NCBI GenBank assembly: GCA_036172665.1
Contig: CM069876.1
Span: 434,001 to 498,000 of the forward strand
Reading direction: 5' to 3'
Source of the DNA: Prosopocoilus inquinatus
Taxonomy: Eukaryota > Arthropoda > Insecta > Coleoptera > Lucanidae
Length of the DNA stretch: 64,000 nt
In this document: piece after piece, positions 47,263 through 58,400 of the stretch
Position numbering within the stretch: position 1 is the first letter of the stretch
Layout: the number at the start of each line of letters is the position of its first letter
The notes under the pieces: generated by a model
What the model was told of the DNA's origin: nothing
Database searches by the model: none
Seen by the model: the letters and a program-made list of their open reading frames with translations, nothing else
Position numbers and translations under genes: made by a program

Positions 47263-47639
47263 ACTTTGAACAACTAATATAAAACAATTTTATTCATTTA
47301 CGATGTTTTATATTCTAAGTTTGCTTATTTTTTAATTCAAATGTTTTTTTGAAATCGTTTTTGATTGCCGTGAAAACCTCGAGCAGCCTGTGTACAGTTG
47401 TTTCAGCCCTATTTGTGGTTTCTTCAACAGAAACGTAGCTCGAAATTTCCACTGTAAACTAAAAACGACTTGACCAAGCTTGCAAGAATGGCCGTCATAC
47501 ATGGGGTGACTTATTATGTAGCAAACTCGTTAACGTCAAAAAGCGATCTTAGTATGTCGCTGTTTTGTATATTCGTAAAGATGAAGAATCTGCGTTTCAG
47601 TTTACATTATTAATTTTCTCAAATTTTTCTTATGAAAGA

Positions 47640-48850
47640 GGGCAAAATTTAGGTCATTTTTAAGACGTTCAGCTTTTACAAAATCATGGTAGACTATGAA
47701 TATATCGTCAACGTATATTAGAACAAAAATCTCCTCCTTGTCGACAGTATAGACACAAGGGTCTGCTTCTGATGATTTCTATCCCATATTCCAAAGAGCT
47801 TTGACTAGTCGACCAGCTTGTTTCCGTCCTTAAATAGACTTTTTAAGTCAGCAAACATAACCTCATAACATTTTACGTGTTTTCTTTCCCAATTCATTCT
47901 TACCTTCTTCACACTCCAGCCTTATCAACATTTCTTCCAAAAGTTCAGGTTTCACCATGAAAACATCCATGAAACCATTAAGAAATGCTATTGTAATATC
48001 TAGATGAATGATTTTCATCTTTAATAGTTCTGAAAGAGTTCATTCTTGCCATTGGAGCAAAAGTCTCTTGAAAATCCAATCCAGGACGCTGTAAAAGACC
48101 TTTTGCAACTATTCGTGCCTTCTTCCTTTCTATCGTACCATCCGAATTATGTTTCGTGCATAAAAGAGTACGACAACCGACAACTTGACCAGGAGGCCTT
48201 GAAACAAGATCCGAAGTGTCTTTTAAGATAAGACTCTTGGTCTCCTAGTAGATTGCATGTCTCTTATTATTACCTTCTGGACCATTTACAGTTTTAGTAA
48301 AAAGAATTTCACTAGCGAACAATGCTAATGATTCTTCATGTCCTTCATTTTTTTATTGCTGTGTTTCTTTTCCTTCTCTAGTACGTCCAGGACCTCTAAT
48401 AGATTGAAGTTCTGTAGTAGGATTCTGTTTCAACTCTGAAATAAGATTCTATGCCTTATTTTATTTATTCCTTCCAATTTCAGTAAAATCTGGATCTGTT
48501 TCTTCCGGAAATGAACCTAAATCAGAAAATCGGCAAGATTTTGTATTCTTAGTAACAATATCTTCAGATTCTTGATATGCGCCGAACTCGTTGAAAAATT
48601 TCACATCCCTAAACACGTGGATTCTTCTCTGTTTGGACATTCAAACTCAATATCCTTTAGCATTGTCAGGGTAACCCACGAAAACTCCATCCAATGTTCT
48701 GGAATCAAACTTTCCTTTGTTTGGAGATATCTTGAGGATTCGTGCTTTACAACCAAAGGTTCTGAAGTAACTGAAGTAATAAACACAGAAAATTCTAAGG
48801 GAACACACAGATGCAGAGTAACTAAAAGAGGAGGTGGGAGTTGCAATATA
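47640..48850 (-). pseudogene. Ty1/copia pol relic (integrase end and RT)
   Basis: On the minus strand, broken frames read in order: TLDGVFVGYPDNAKGY, the copia integrase carboxy-terminal signature (48660-48720); KKARIVAKGLLQRPGLDF followed by QETFAPMARM, the start of the copia RT (48040-48120); and IFVLIYVDDIFIV, the copia RT catalytic YVDD box (47700-47735). Frameshifts and stops separate them. Gag, protease, the integrase core and RNase H are not seen. No LTRs found. Confidence 0.8.
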
Positions 48851-49200
48851 CGTGAACAATAAAATAAACAGCAAGGACGGTCACTTAACTAAAAACCATA
48901 CAATAGACGCAGCAATTATGTAATTGCAAGATCTCGCAAGAGCAAACATCAAACTAATGGGAATTTATAGACCACCGGATGACCCACTGTCAAACCTACT
49001 CGAATATTTAGTAGTAAATAATAGAAAAGGACAGCAAATACTTCATAATTGGAGATTTCAACATAAATCTAGTAGAAGATAATATTAATTCTAAAATGTA
49101 CATAAACATGACAGAATTAATGGAACTAAAAGTACTGAATAAAATAGATCGGCCAAGCACAACAAGGAAGAAAAACAACACTAAACCGATCATAGAGTTC
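48825..49200 (+). pseudogene. LINE endonuclease relic
   Basis: A plus-strand frame with one stop reads VGVAIYVNNKINSKDGH and IKLMGIYRPPDDPLSNLLEY. After a frameshift it continues YFIIGDFNINLVEDN. YRPP and GDFN are conserved blocks of the APE-type endonuclease of jockey/CR1-like LINEs. It is older than, and different from, the LINE that begins at 49206. Confidence 0.7.
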
Positions 49201-49205
49201 AGAGT

Positions 49206-50204
49206 ATGGCTTCACACGAGTCGGTTGTCAAACAAAGCACTAATAACAAAACCTGTAGAAGGTGCAAGCAGACGGCCTTGTCAGGCCTTAAGTGTATTTG
49301 TTGTGGCTCCATATCGCATAACAGTTGTGTTGAACTTCTAAAAAAGGAAAAAAATATCACTGTTATTGATTCTATATCTATAAATTGTTGTGAAAGTGTG
49401 GAAAACAAAACTAGTGAAGTGCACATGCGCAATGAGCTAAGTAAGAAACAGCACCACCAGGACTCAAATGACGCCCAGGCCGTTGAAATTCTGTATCTTA
49501 AGGAGCTATTGAAACAAAAAGACTTGGTAATTTGTAACCAACAAGATTCTATTAATTGTCTCAAGCAACAAATTACCTTACTGTGCAACATTCACGATTA
49601 TGTGATTCCATGTGATAATCAGGATATAAATCAACCTATCTCCATTGAAAAAGTCCAAAGTTCCAAAACAAAGATAGATAAGCCATCATACGCAAATTCA
49701 TTAAAAGCGACGAAAACCCGTTCCGTGCTCGAAGCACAGCCTATCAACAATAACAAAAACAAGTCCTTGGCAAAAAATATAAACACGTGTATTTCGCCGG
49801 ACCTGCAAGTAAAAAGAGTAAATACGAAAGAAGCATCTGCCAACGCACCCACTATTAAGAATGCTAAATCGAGAATAAAACCAGTAATTGGATCCAATAA
49901 AACGGTGACGGCTGCAGCAGCGCTTCCGAAAAAAGGGTATTTGCATGTTTACCGAATGCAACCTGACACCACCGTGGACTCATTGCAAAATTTCCTGAAA
50001 ACTTCCGCGCCCTCCATCAATTTTGTATGTGAACAGCTGAAAAATACGGAAATCTCTTCATCTTTCAAAGTTGAGTTCCCCATCGAGCAGTTGCAGCAAG
50101 CGTATGACCCAGAAATTTGGCCAGCTGGAGCTGCAATCAAAAGGTATTTCTTCCAGAAGCCAAAAAATTTTCAGAAAACGCCTCAAGCCTCGTCGGCGCG
50201 GTAG
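49206..50204 (+). CDS. LINE ORF1 protein with PHD-like zinc finger
   Basis: An intact frame of 332 codons. Residues 16-45 hold paired Cys motifs and a His (CRRC, CICC, SHNSC) with the spacing of the PHD/RING-like finger seen in ORF1 of several CR1- and jockey-type LINEs. Residues ~90-130 (LYLKELLKQKDLVICNQQDS onwards) look like a coiled coil for multimerisation. The remainder is lysine-rich and then ends in a small folded part. The expected role is an RNA-binding chaperone packaging the LINE transcript. It overlaps the following endonuclease ORF by 88 bp in another frame. The ATG at 49206 follows an older LINE relic directly, so this element's 5' end is near 49200. Confidence 0.75.
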   Translation: MASHESVVKQSTNNKTCRRCKQTALSGLKCICCGSISHNSCVELLKKEKNITVIDSISINCCESVENKTSEVHMRNELSKKQHHQDSNDAQAVEILYLKELLKQKDLVICNQQDSINCLKQQITLLCNIHDYVIPCDNQDINQPISIEKVQSSKTKIDKPSYANSLKATKTRSVLEAQPINNNKNKSLAKNINTCISPDLQVKRVNTKEASANAPTIKNAKSRIKPVIGSNKTVTAAAALPKKGYLHVYRMQPDTTVDSLQNFLKTSAPSINFVCEQLKNTEISSSFKVEFPIEQLQQAYDPEIWPAGAAIKRYFFQKPKNFQKTPQASSAR

Positions 50205-51124
50205 GATCTGCGAAGACAACTTTTCAACTAATTCAACTCAACGCTCAATCGCTGTTTAATAAAATGGACCACCTTGACTTGTTGATAAAAGATTACAACC
50301 CAGATGTAATCTGCATCCAAGAGCATTGGTGCAGCAGTGAAACGATAAGCCTAATGAATCTCCCTGATTATGAAATTAAAGTCCATTTTTGTCGCAAAGA
50401 GCACAAATGTGGCGGAGTGCTGATATTCATTAAATCGGAAATCAATTCTTTTCCGATAGATCTTGACATTTATTGTATCGAGTTACATTTTGAAATTTGT
50501 GCCATCAAAATATCTGTGGATGAATTACAACTGTGCATCATTAATATATATAGACCCCCCAGTGGTAATCTCCTGACTTTTTTTGATAACTTTTCCTCAG
50601 TCTTAACTAAATGTAATTCTTTTGCATCCAACTTGTTTGTTTGCGGAGACCTTAACATAGACTATTTAAGCAACTCCACAGCTCGTCAGCTACTAAGTGA
50701 TCTGATTGATAGCTTTGGCTTAAGCATTACAAATAGCCAACCAACAAGAGTATGTACTAATATAAATAACAAAACTTGTTCGTCCAAAATCGACTATATA
50801 ATTACAAAGGCCCACCATCTAAAAGCATGTACTTCAGTTGTAATTCACCCCAACTTAGGTGATCATAACGCATTACTTTTAAGCCTCAATACAACCTCTG
50901 TACCTCCCAAAACTGTGAATAAGCCCGTACCTGTATATTGTCGTACCGTTAACAGCGCATCCCTAGATTTACTGCGGAAGCTTTTAGCCGAGCTTAACTT
51001 CAATTATTGTTACACAATTCGTAGCCCTGAAAATGTCGATGAAGTTTTTAACACTTTCATGAGCGAACTACGTCGCGTAATTGACGCATCACTGTTCATT
51101 AAAAAAACATTAAAAAAACCATAC
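50117..51124 (+). pseudogene. LINE ORF2, endonuclease domain, cut off by an LTR retroelement
   Basis: The frame encodes an APE-like endonuclease: FQLIQLNAQSLFNK (Asn block), DVICIQEHWC (catalytic Glu), NIYRPPSGN, LFVCGDLNID (Asp/Asn pair), SKIDYIITK and LGDHNALLLS (terminal Asp-His). All expected catalytic blocks are present. The expected RT domain is missing because the minus-strand LTR retroelement begins at 51125; the open frame runs on into LTR sequence and stops at 51271, so the last ~48 codons are not LINE protein. The rest of ORF2 should lie beyond the right edge, after the element's other LTR. The LINE looks young because both ORFs are open up to the insertion. Clade: jockey/CR1 group by ORF1 type and endonuclease blocks. 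Confidence 0.8.
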
Positions 51125-52022
51125 TGTAGACCGGGCTGCCCTTCTTTACTGGACATTAGTTTTTGGTTGGGGGATATTAACTCGCATTGCAGCACAGTCT
51201 ACTGTAGGGGGGCCGATTTATTACAGGTGAATTTAAGGTATTTTCGCTGCCACCAAGTGTCTTTGAATTAGGACACTGAATAAAATCATTACAAGGCCAG
51301 AGGCGTATGAGTTCTTCCAGGCTTAAAGAACTGTATACAGTTATTTCTTTGTCTTTTTTTGTAGTTACACGTAATTAAAGTCAGTGCTACAGATTAAAGT
51401 ATATTGAAGGAAATGAAAACGTACAAGGGAATATCAAATGTTATCCACTTATTACATCATTACGACAGTACCTGATATTTGAAGGAAAGACTCCCCTCTC
51501 CGTTTGAGGACTCCGCAGCAGGATTTTTCTTGGAGTTACTCTCAGGTCGGGTTCTTCCGTTCTTTTTGGATTCACTCAACCATCACTTTCAATTAGTTAC
51601 AGGAAAAATAAATGAATAAAAACCACAAGAGTCAAAAAGGGCTAGCGAATCATGTGTATACTTGAAGAGTAAGCAACGAACATTGACTGTTTTCTTTCTC
51701 CGAGGGGGTCATACAGCCTGCATCTTATCTCAAAATTACGTCAAAATTCACCCAGTGACTGCTGTCACCTGACGTATCCCGTCTGAACTACTCTTTTTGC
51801 GTGGGTCGAATTACATTCCACTGGGTTTAATTCCCAGGCCACAGCAAGAGAAAAAAAAATGTTATCACACTAATGTTTAGTCTCGGGCACGGCAAGTCCC
51901 TGATAAAAAGAATTTAGACATTCGCAATTTAGATTATTTTACGAGCCATTAAAAAGGAATACGTCAGACTTATTTAGTAATTAAGAAATTATACATTAAG
52001 AGTAAAATTCCGGCTGTTTACA
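51125..52022 (-). repeat. 3' LTR, 898 bp
   Basis: In element orientation it begins TGTAAACAGCCGG next to the polypurine tract and ends CCCGGTCTACA. TG...CA ends are canonical. An AATAAA polyadenylation signal in sense orientation lies at 51217-51222, near the 3' end. Its last 283 bp match 63718-64000 apart from one base. Confidence 0.9.
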
Positions 52023-52035
52023 TCCCTTCCCCCTT
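52023..52035 (-). other. Polypurine tract
   Basis: In sense orientation AAGGGGGAAGGGA directly abuts the TG of the 3' LTR. This is the expected primer for plus-strand DNA synthesis. Confidence 0.9.
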
Positions 52036-53003
52036 AGAAAAAGTATTGACCCGTGGTCAATAGCTTTTAAAGATCCAAAATTTGCCTGCTACGGTTTCCC
52101 TTACAACAAAAAAGTATATACGCTTATAACTAAATTTCAAGATAGGTTTTCAATATGGTGACATGGGACGATTTTATATCAGTTTAACGTATAACCTATA
52201 AAGTTACTTTTCTGGGCACATGATAGATTGTTATACTTTCAAAAGTTTCGGCACTCTTGGGCGGAGTAAACTTTTCCATCCGGATACAGTGTTTCTTTTT
52301 CCACGGTTTTGAGTGTTGAACGTTACTTCGTACGGCTACCATCAGGGTTGATCGATGGTAACGCTGAATCCGCCATATCAGATATTGATCCAACAGTGAA
52401 CCCGCTCTCGGATCTCATCCTCAGGATTGCCCGATCATGGGTGGTTGGTTCAACAGTGTTTCAACGGTGCCATGTCCCAGGTCATTCCCATGTCAAGTTT
52501 ACATATAAAAGAAAAACCAGTATCAGGTTCTCATAACATCTGATAGCAATCTCATAACATAAGGGTATATGCAAAAAGAAAGTATATTATTTAAAATTAT
52601 AGAAAACTTAACATATATACGAGCGTAAAGAAAGGATGGGTGCTAAACAATGACACAAAGTTATTTAGCAAAATATACCAATAAACCGTTCCCTACACAT
52701 ACTTAAAAGTGAGGTTGCTACGTTTACATAAAGTGATCCCATTCTTCCTTTGCCTCTTACCTAATTATTAACGGGTACATTTAAAAACAAACAAAAAAAA
52801 ATAAAAAAAAAAATCTAAGCATGCTGATTACATTTCTTTAAGCCCTCTTTTTTGACATTTTAAACATTGTTAACAAACTTAACATTCTTCCCTATCTAAA
52901 AAAAAAACAAATCAACTTTCGATTTTAAATCGATCTTATCTTACTTTTCATAGTCCTAACACTTGCAATAAATCGTCCTTATGTCCGTGCGCTGCTACAC
53001 AGT
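52036..53003 (-). other. Retroelement region between env and the polypurine tract
   Basis: About 970 bp without a clear gene. One 65-codon sense frame (52196-52393) has no recognisable similarity. The segment is long for a Ty3/gypsy 3' untranslated region and might hold RNA export, packaging or insulator-type signals, but no motif was identified. Confidence 0.4.
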
Positions 53004-55034
53004 TCAGTTATCATCCTTTCGTCGCCAATCTCTTTCGGCATCACTCTTCTCTAACGTGGGATACAACTGTTTTGATGCATCACGTTTCGTCTCTTCTTCC
53101 ATTCTCCCGGTTGAGTTAACGTTTCTGTTGTGTTTGCCCGCATTTTCCATCTCAATTTCTGCACTTTCAGTACTTAATTGCTGTTTTTGGTCTTTGGGTT
53201 CTTTTGTATGGTGTCGGTGTACCCAAAACATTGTAACGCTGTCCAGTATTGCTCCTATGAGTCTGAAACTCCAACCAAAAATTTCGTATATCATCACTCC
53301 ATGAATTAGGGTGTCTATTAGGAATTTAATTGCTTTCCCGATGACGTATAATCCCATCAAGCCAGATGTGATAGTTCCTAAAGTAGTGATCCATGAGTAC
53401 AGTGTACCCCATGCTTTTGTCAACCAGGACTTTACTGTTTCTTCATCGATGAGTTGATCGAATGTTGTCCCTTGTTTATCTGTTGATATCCCCATCATTC
53501 CTCTCGTAATGATACCCTCCACAGCTTGTCTTTCAGACGGTAGTATCAAATGTTGTTGAAGCCTTTCCATATCCTCTTGAGAGTATAACCCTCCACTAAA
53601 TAGGTTATTCGGATTGACATAGGTCCATTGATGGTCACTCGTGGGCTCCAATATTTGTGGAATAGGAATCTCATGAACGCCTTGTATATATTTATACCAC
53701 TTTTCATTCAATTTGTAGGCAGAATATAGGAATGGGTTACATCCGGTCTCGGTTCCAAATTTCTGTAACACATGATTTCTGGGCGTCATAAACATGGTTT
53801 TATTATCATATATCACAGGCAGTTCTTTGTAACATCTGTCAGTACGTCTCACCGAAACTTCTACAGGTAGACACTGGATGATGTGAACTATTTCTCCGTA
53901 GTTAACAGCTGTGTACCCTGGTACTTGCATCTTTGCGAAAGCGAATGCCTCCGGTGCTATTATGGCTAGGGTCTGTAAATTCCTTAAGACTTGTTGTTCA
54001 AGAGCACACTTGTGAGCGATAACATCGGCGTATAAGGCAGAAACTTGGCCTTGTATGTGCCTCTCAACAAATACTACTTTCGCGTTAGTATATGCTGTTG
54101 GATCCATGGTTAAGACGTTAAGAGTTGTTCTTTTGAAGTAAAACTTCCCATTCTCAGAGGGTTTGACGACGAAAAACTTTGGGTGATCGGTTTCGTAGGC
54201 TGATTGTCCACAAATCATTGTTGGTCTAGAAACAGGCATAGCAAATACCGTTTGTCCTCGATCAACCGAGTAAATGACAGTTCCTTGCCCTGATACCTCT
54301 CCACTGGGTATTAATTTATCCGCCGGTCCTTCATATAATACTGTATATTTCCTCTCTGAACACTGACTGTCGTCAACATGCTCCCAGTAGGTTTCACCAA
54401 ATACGGAATCAATGCAAGCTTTCCCCTTGTATGGGCATTGAATTCCTCCCGGAAGGTGGATTTCATTTTCCCCTATCTTCGCAGGCGAATAGCGTTGGTA
54501 CAAGGAAATTTCCAATGCAGCTTGTACGATCACATCGTCCCAACGTCCTTTATGGTCCTCATACGAGCTTCCTAGGCAACTGCTTTCTCCCGTCATCCTT
54601 CCTGCCATTAGGACTGTCGCTTGAGTAGTTCCATTGATAATTAGCTGATCGATATTCTTACCATAAAAACTCAGAAGACTTCGGGTTAAATGCATTTCCT
54701 GGCATCTTGCTCGACCTATTGGGTGTATATAGGTAGCAAGTCCATTAAGGGTAGCAGACATATGTGAATGCATACCACAATGGGATATCAATCGGGTTAC
54801 GTGAATCTTACACTGGATAACAGGCAACATCTCTAATTCATTCACCTGGAGTAGTTGGATCTCTTCTCGATTGGATTTGATCTGAGATGGCGGGTCCTTA
54901 CATCTGCCGATATCGATTAGACTGAAACTAGTCAAATTCATCCTCTGATTTTGACAATCGTAAGCTATGATGGAGAGAACTGGTTCGAACAAAAGGATAA
55001 CTGTCAGAAGCACTATTAGGTTTGATTTCACCAT
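53004..55034 (-). CDS. Envelope-like glycoprotein, chuvirus-like type
   Basis: 676 residues. A signal peptide spans about residues 1-22 (hydrophobic LIVLLTVILLF, then VLS). The ectodomain is rich in Cys (27, 45, 75, 86, 111, 153, 200, 207 and others) with N-glycosylation sequons near 33, 134 and 411. Near the start are AYDC, SLIDIGRC and, at 86-91, CGMHSH, words I associate with glycoproteins of jingchuviruses and of insect retroelements that captured such genes. Hydrophobic segments at ~546-575 and ~580-603 form the membrane anchor, followed by a ~70-residue charged cytoplasmic tail. The only Arg-x-x-Arg word noted lies at 396-400, not before a fusion-peptide-like stretch, so the baculovirus-F-type env of classical gypsy errantiviruses seems unlikely. 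The ORF is intact. It is presumably made from a spliced RNA. Assignment to the chuvirus group rests on motif memory only. Confidence 0.6.
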   Translation of the reverse strand: MVKSNLIVLLTVILLFEPVLSIIAYDCQNQRMNLTSFSLIDIGRCKDPPSQIKSNREEIQLLQVNELEMLPVIQCKIHVTRLISHCGMHSHMSATLNGLATYIHPIGRARCQEMHLTRSLLSFYGKNIDQLIINGTTQATVLMAGRMTGESSCLGSSYEDHKGRWDDVIVQAALEISLYQRYSPAKIGENEIHLPGGIQCPYKGKACIDSVFGETYWEHVDDSQCSERKYTVLYEGPADKLIPSGEVSGQGTVIYSVDRGQTVFAMPVSRPTMICGQSAYETDHPKFFVVKPSENGKFYFKRTTLNVLTMDPTAYTNAKVVFVERHIQGQVSALYADVIAHKCALEQQVLRNLQTLAIIAPEAFAFAKMQVPGYTAVNYGEIVHIIQCLPVEVSVRRTDRCYKELPVIYDNKTMFMTPRNHVLQKFGTETGCNPFLYSAYKLNEKWYKYIQGVHEIPIPQILEPTSDHQWTYVNPNNLFSGGLYSQEDMERLQQHLILPSERQAVEGIITRGMMGISTDKQGTTFDQLIDEETVKSWLTKAWGTLYSWITTLGTITSGLMGLYVIGKAIKFLIDTLIHGVMIYEIFGWSFRLIGAILDSVTMFWVHRHHTKEPKDQKQQLSTESAEIEMENAGKHNRNVNSTGRMEEETKRDASKQLYPTLEKSDAERDWRRKDDN

Positions 55035-55429
55035 TTTAACTCACTTTTTAGTTCTTTAGTTTATTATTATTTTTTTTTTTTTTTTTTTTTTCACTTAAAT
55101 GTATCTCACAGGGTTCTTACTAATATAAGTCTTTACTATACTGTCCCTATATTATATTATTCAAAGAAAAGGAAGAATGTTATTTGCAGAGCTTAGTAAC
55201 TTGACAAATGCAATCGCACAATCGCAGAAATAATAGCATTAAGAAAACCTGTAACTCAAGAAAATAGTAACCTGACCCATAAATACATATAACTCTATAC
55301 TTTGTTTTATAACATAAAAATCCCATGATTAATAAAATAAATATATTTAAAAAAGAAAAATAGGTAAACAACAAAACAATCCATTTCTAAATTTTGAAAT
55401 AATCATTGACCTTGCTAAAAGGGTGGAGA

Positions 55430-58400
55430 TTAAAAGGATTGGATTATGATAATGAAAACAAATATACAAGTTATGTATATTATATTCATGGGGTTAAAAC
55501 TTTTACTTTTCCTTTCAGGTTTCACAGATTCCTTTCTGTCACGGTACTCATCCTCAACGATATCCAAAAACTCATCCTCAACTCTGTCTAGGTACTCATC
55601 CTCAACAACGAGTGTTTTTGGCATGACCCACGGTTGGGTTTCTACAGGGCCTTTACTCCTTGTCCCGTAGCGGTGTTCGTTGTCAGTGGATGGTTCGGGT
55701 GGTTTGCTATTTTCATTATCTCCTTGGATCTGCTCCCTTTCTTGCTGATCTGCTGTTGGTTCTATCGGTTCTTCTTCATCCGTCCCGACATCATCAGCAC
55801 TACTATTACTCACCAAATCTGGCGGTTCTTCGTCTTGTAGCTGATGGTCTTCGGGAATTTCATCCAAAGCATTTGGGTTAAAAATTACCACTCGTTGCCT
55901 GACCGGTTCTTCGTTTAATGATACCGGGGTTCCTATCCATGGTTCTATTTCTTCTGTTGGAGGGTTCATGACATTTTCCTGCGGGAATTGTGGTGGCTCT
56001 CCACCGAAATACACTCGTTCCAATTCTTCTAGGTTTCCAGGAATTCTAGTGTCTTCTTCCGACTCTATTTCTGACTCTGGGCCGCTCGAGTCCTCTGATG
56101 GTGGGGCATCCTCCTTGTCTTTTTGGTTTGGAGGTGCCGATTGAACGTCTTCACTATCTTCATACCACTTTAACCGGTTAACATGAACTATTTGTTCTTC
56201 ATTTCTGCCTATTTTGGAGATTTTGTATGTTACTGGACCTATCCTTTCCATTATTCTATACGGTCCTTCCCACTTCTTACTCAACTTTCTTGTCAAACCT
56301 GGTTTTACGGCTGGGTTGTACAGGTAGACCTTATCTCCTAGTTGAAATTCAGTAGGTCTCGTCTTCTTATTGTACTGTCTTTCCCTTTGTCCTGCTGATT
56401 TCTTCAGTTTTTGGCGAACGACTTCGAAGGTAGAATTCAGTCTTGCGACTAGTTCTGATGCATAATTTTCGCTGTAGTCATATCGCTGTCTTGTAGAAGT
56501 GAGCTCGTCATCGTTAGGCAACCTCATATCTCTTCCGTGGAGCAGAAAATAGGGTGTCTCTCCGATGGATGAGTGGATGCTGGCTCGGTAGGCCATTAAC
56601 ATGTATGGAATCCACTTGTCCCAATCTCGTTGTGACTTTGAAACATAATGAGACAACATATCTTTAAGTACACGGTGTGTTCTTTCTATCATTCCGTTGC
56701 TCTGGGGATGGTAAGGAGTTGTTTGAATTTTCTTAATGCCCAAAATTTTGCAGACATTTTTCATTAGTTCCGATACGAAGTTGGTTCCTTGGTCTGTCAA
56801 CAACTTTCTTGGCACTCCGTGTCTAGCGACGATATTCTCTACAAATGCTCGAGCTACAGTGTCCGCTTTCTGGTCCGGCAAAGGTATTGCTTCCGGATAC
56901 TTCGTAAAGTAGTCTTGGAATGTTAATACGTATTTGTTACCTTGATCTGTAGTAACTAGCGGTCCCACTATATCCATAGCTGTTAATTCGAACGGGTACG
57001 TCACTTCGCAAAACGGTTGCAATGGGGCTGGTCTCCTGTTGGTAGGTGTTTTTCGTGCATTACAGGAATGACATTTTTGGACATAATCCTTGACGTCATC
57101 TTCCATGTTTTTCCAGTACATCCGCTCTTGTAGGAGTCTTAAGGTCTTTGGTACGCCTTGATGTCCTGCGTATGGTAGGTCATGATAATCGTGAATGCAC
57201 TGTTTTACCAATTTCTTTGGAATGACAATTCTGTCATTTCTTTCCCCACCTCGTCTAACTCGGAATATAACTCCGTCCTCGTCGATGTAATACGGATCCT
57301 CCATTTGCTGTTCTTGTATTTGACCACGTAGTTTCTGCAACACTGTATCTTGCCGTTGTTCTTTTCCTATGGCTTCTTTGTTCAGGTATGGTATGGGTGT
57401 TTCTTCAACATCAACTCGACTCCTTTTCAGAATTGGATGCGTTTCAACTTCTTGTTGTACTATTTCCTGAGGCTGGCTTATTCTGATCGGTTTTTTTCTT
57501 CGATCTTGTTCTCTGGTTTTTCGTGCCCATTCTTGATATTCTTTATATCCTTCCGTCTTTTCTCGACCCAATTGCGAGAAGGTTCTCTCGTATTTACGAC
57601 CTCCTGGTTCACTATCGCTGAGATCTTCGTCGTGTTTCTTGATTTTGACTTGAACATCAATTGGAACTGTTACGTTTCTAGCTTCCCATTTAGGGTTCAC
57701 ACTTCCCTTACTTTTCTTCAGGATTTTCTTTTGATCATTATTAACTTCTCTCTTCCCAAGTTCTTTAGGCGAAGTTACTATAGCTTTCCTTCTTTCTTCG
57801 TATACAACCTCGGTGATTTCATCCACCACTTCTATTTCTCGTCGTACCTTTCGATCTTGCTCCTTTTTTAAGGCATCATTTAATATATGGAGGTTTGTCA
57901 TTCGTCTTTTCTTCTCTGGTCTTACTTCATGATCCTCATTTCCTTGAAATTCCTGTTTTTGTTGTTGCTCTCCAACCTTTGGCAACCGACTCATGGCATC
58001 AGCGTTGTTGTTTTTCGTTCCTGGCTTGTACTCTATAGTAAAGTTGTATTCCGACAAGAGCAAAGCCCATCGGGCTAATCTCGATGTTGGGTCTTTTAAT
58101 GAGAACAACCATTTTAACGGTCTGTGATCCGTGTAGATGGTAAATTTCGTCCCGTAGAGGTAACATCTGAAATGTTTAATAGCCCAAACAACTGCTAAGC
58201 ACTCCTGTTGAGTCACGTCGTAATTTCGTTCGGCTTTGTTGAGTTGTCGGCTGGCATAAGCTATAGGTCTTTCATATTTACCTTCCTTTTGACTTAGCAC
58301 AGCGCCGATAGCTGTTCCAGAAGCATCAGTAGCCAGTATGAACGGTTCCTCAAAATTAGGGTATTTCAGGACTGGTGGACTGCAAAGCCTTTCTTTTAGG

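Noticed and set aside
49199..49591. 130-codon minus-strand frame
   Set aside because: Antisense shadow of the LINE ORF1.
55068..55092. Poly-T run as the 3' tail of a retroposed copy between env and pol
   Set aside because: It sits inside an intact retroelement upstream of env; with no target duplication it is better read as an A-rich intergenic tract.
57350..57871. 173-codon plus-strand frame, hydrophobic and Phe/Ser-rich
   Set aside because: It is the antisense of the charged Lys/Glu-rich part of Pol; hydrophobic composition is the expected shadow.
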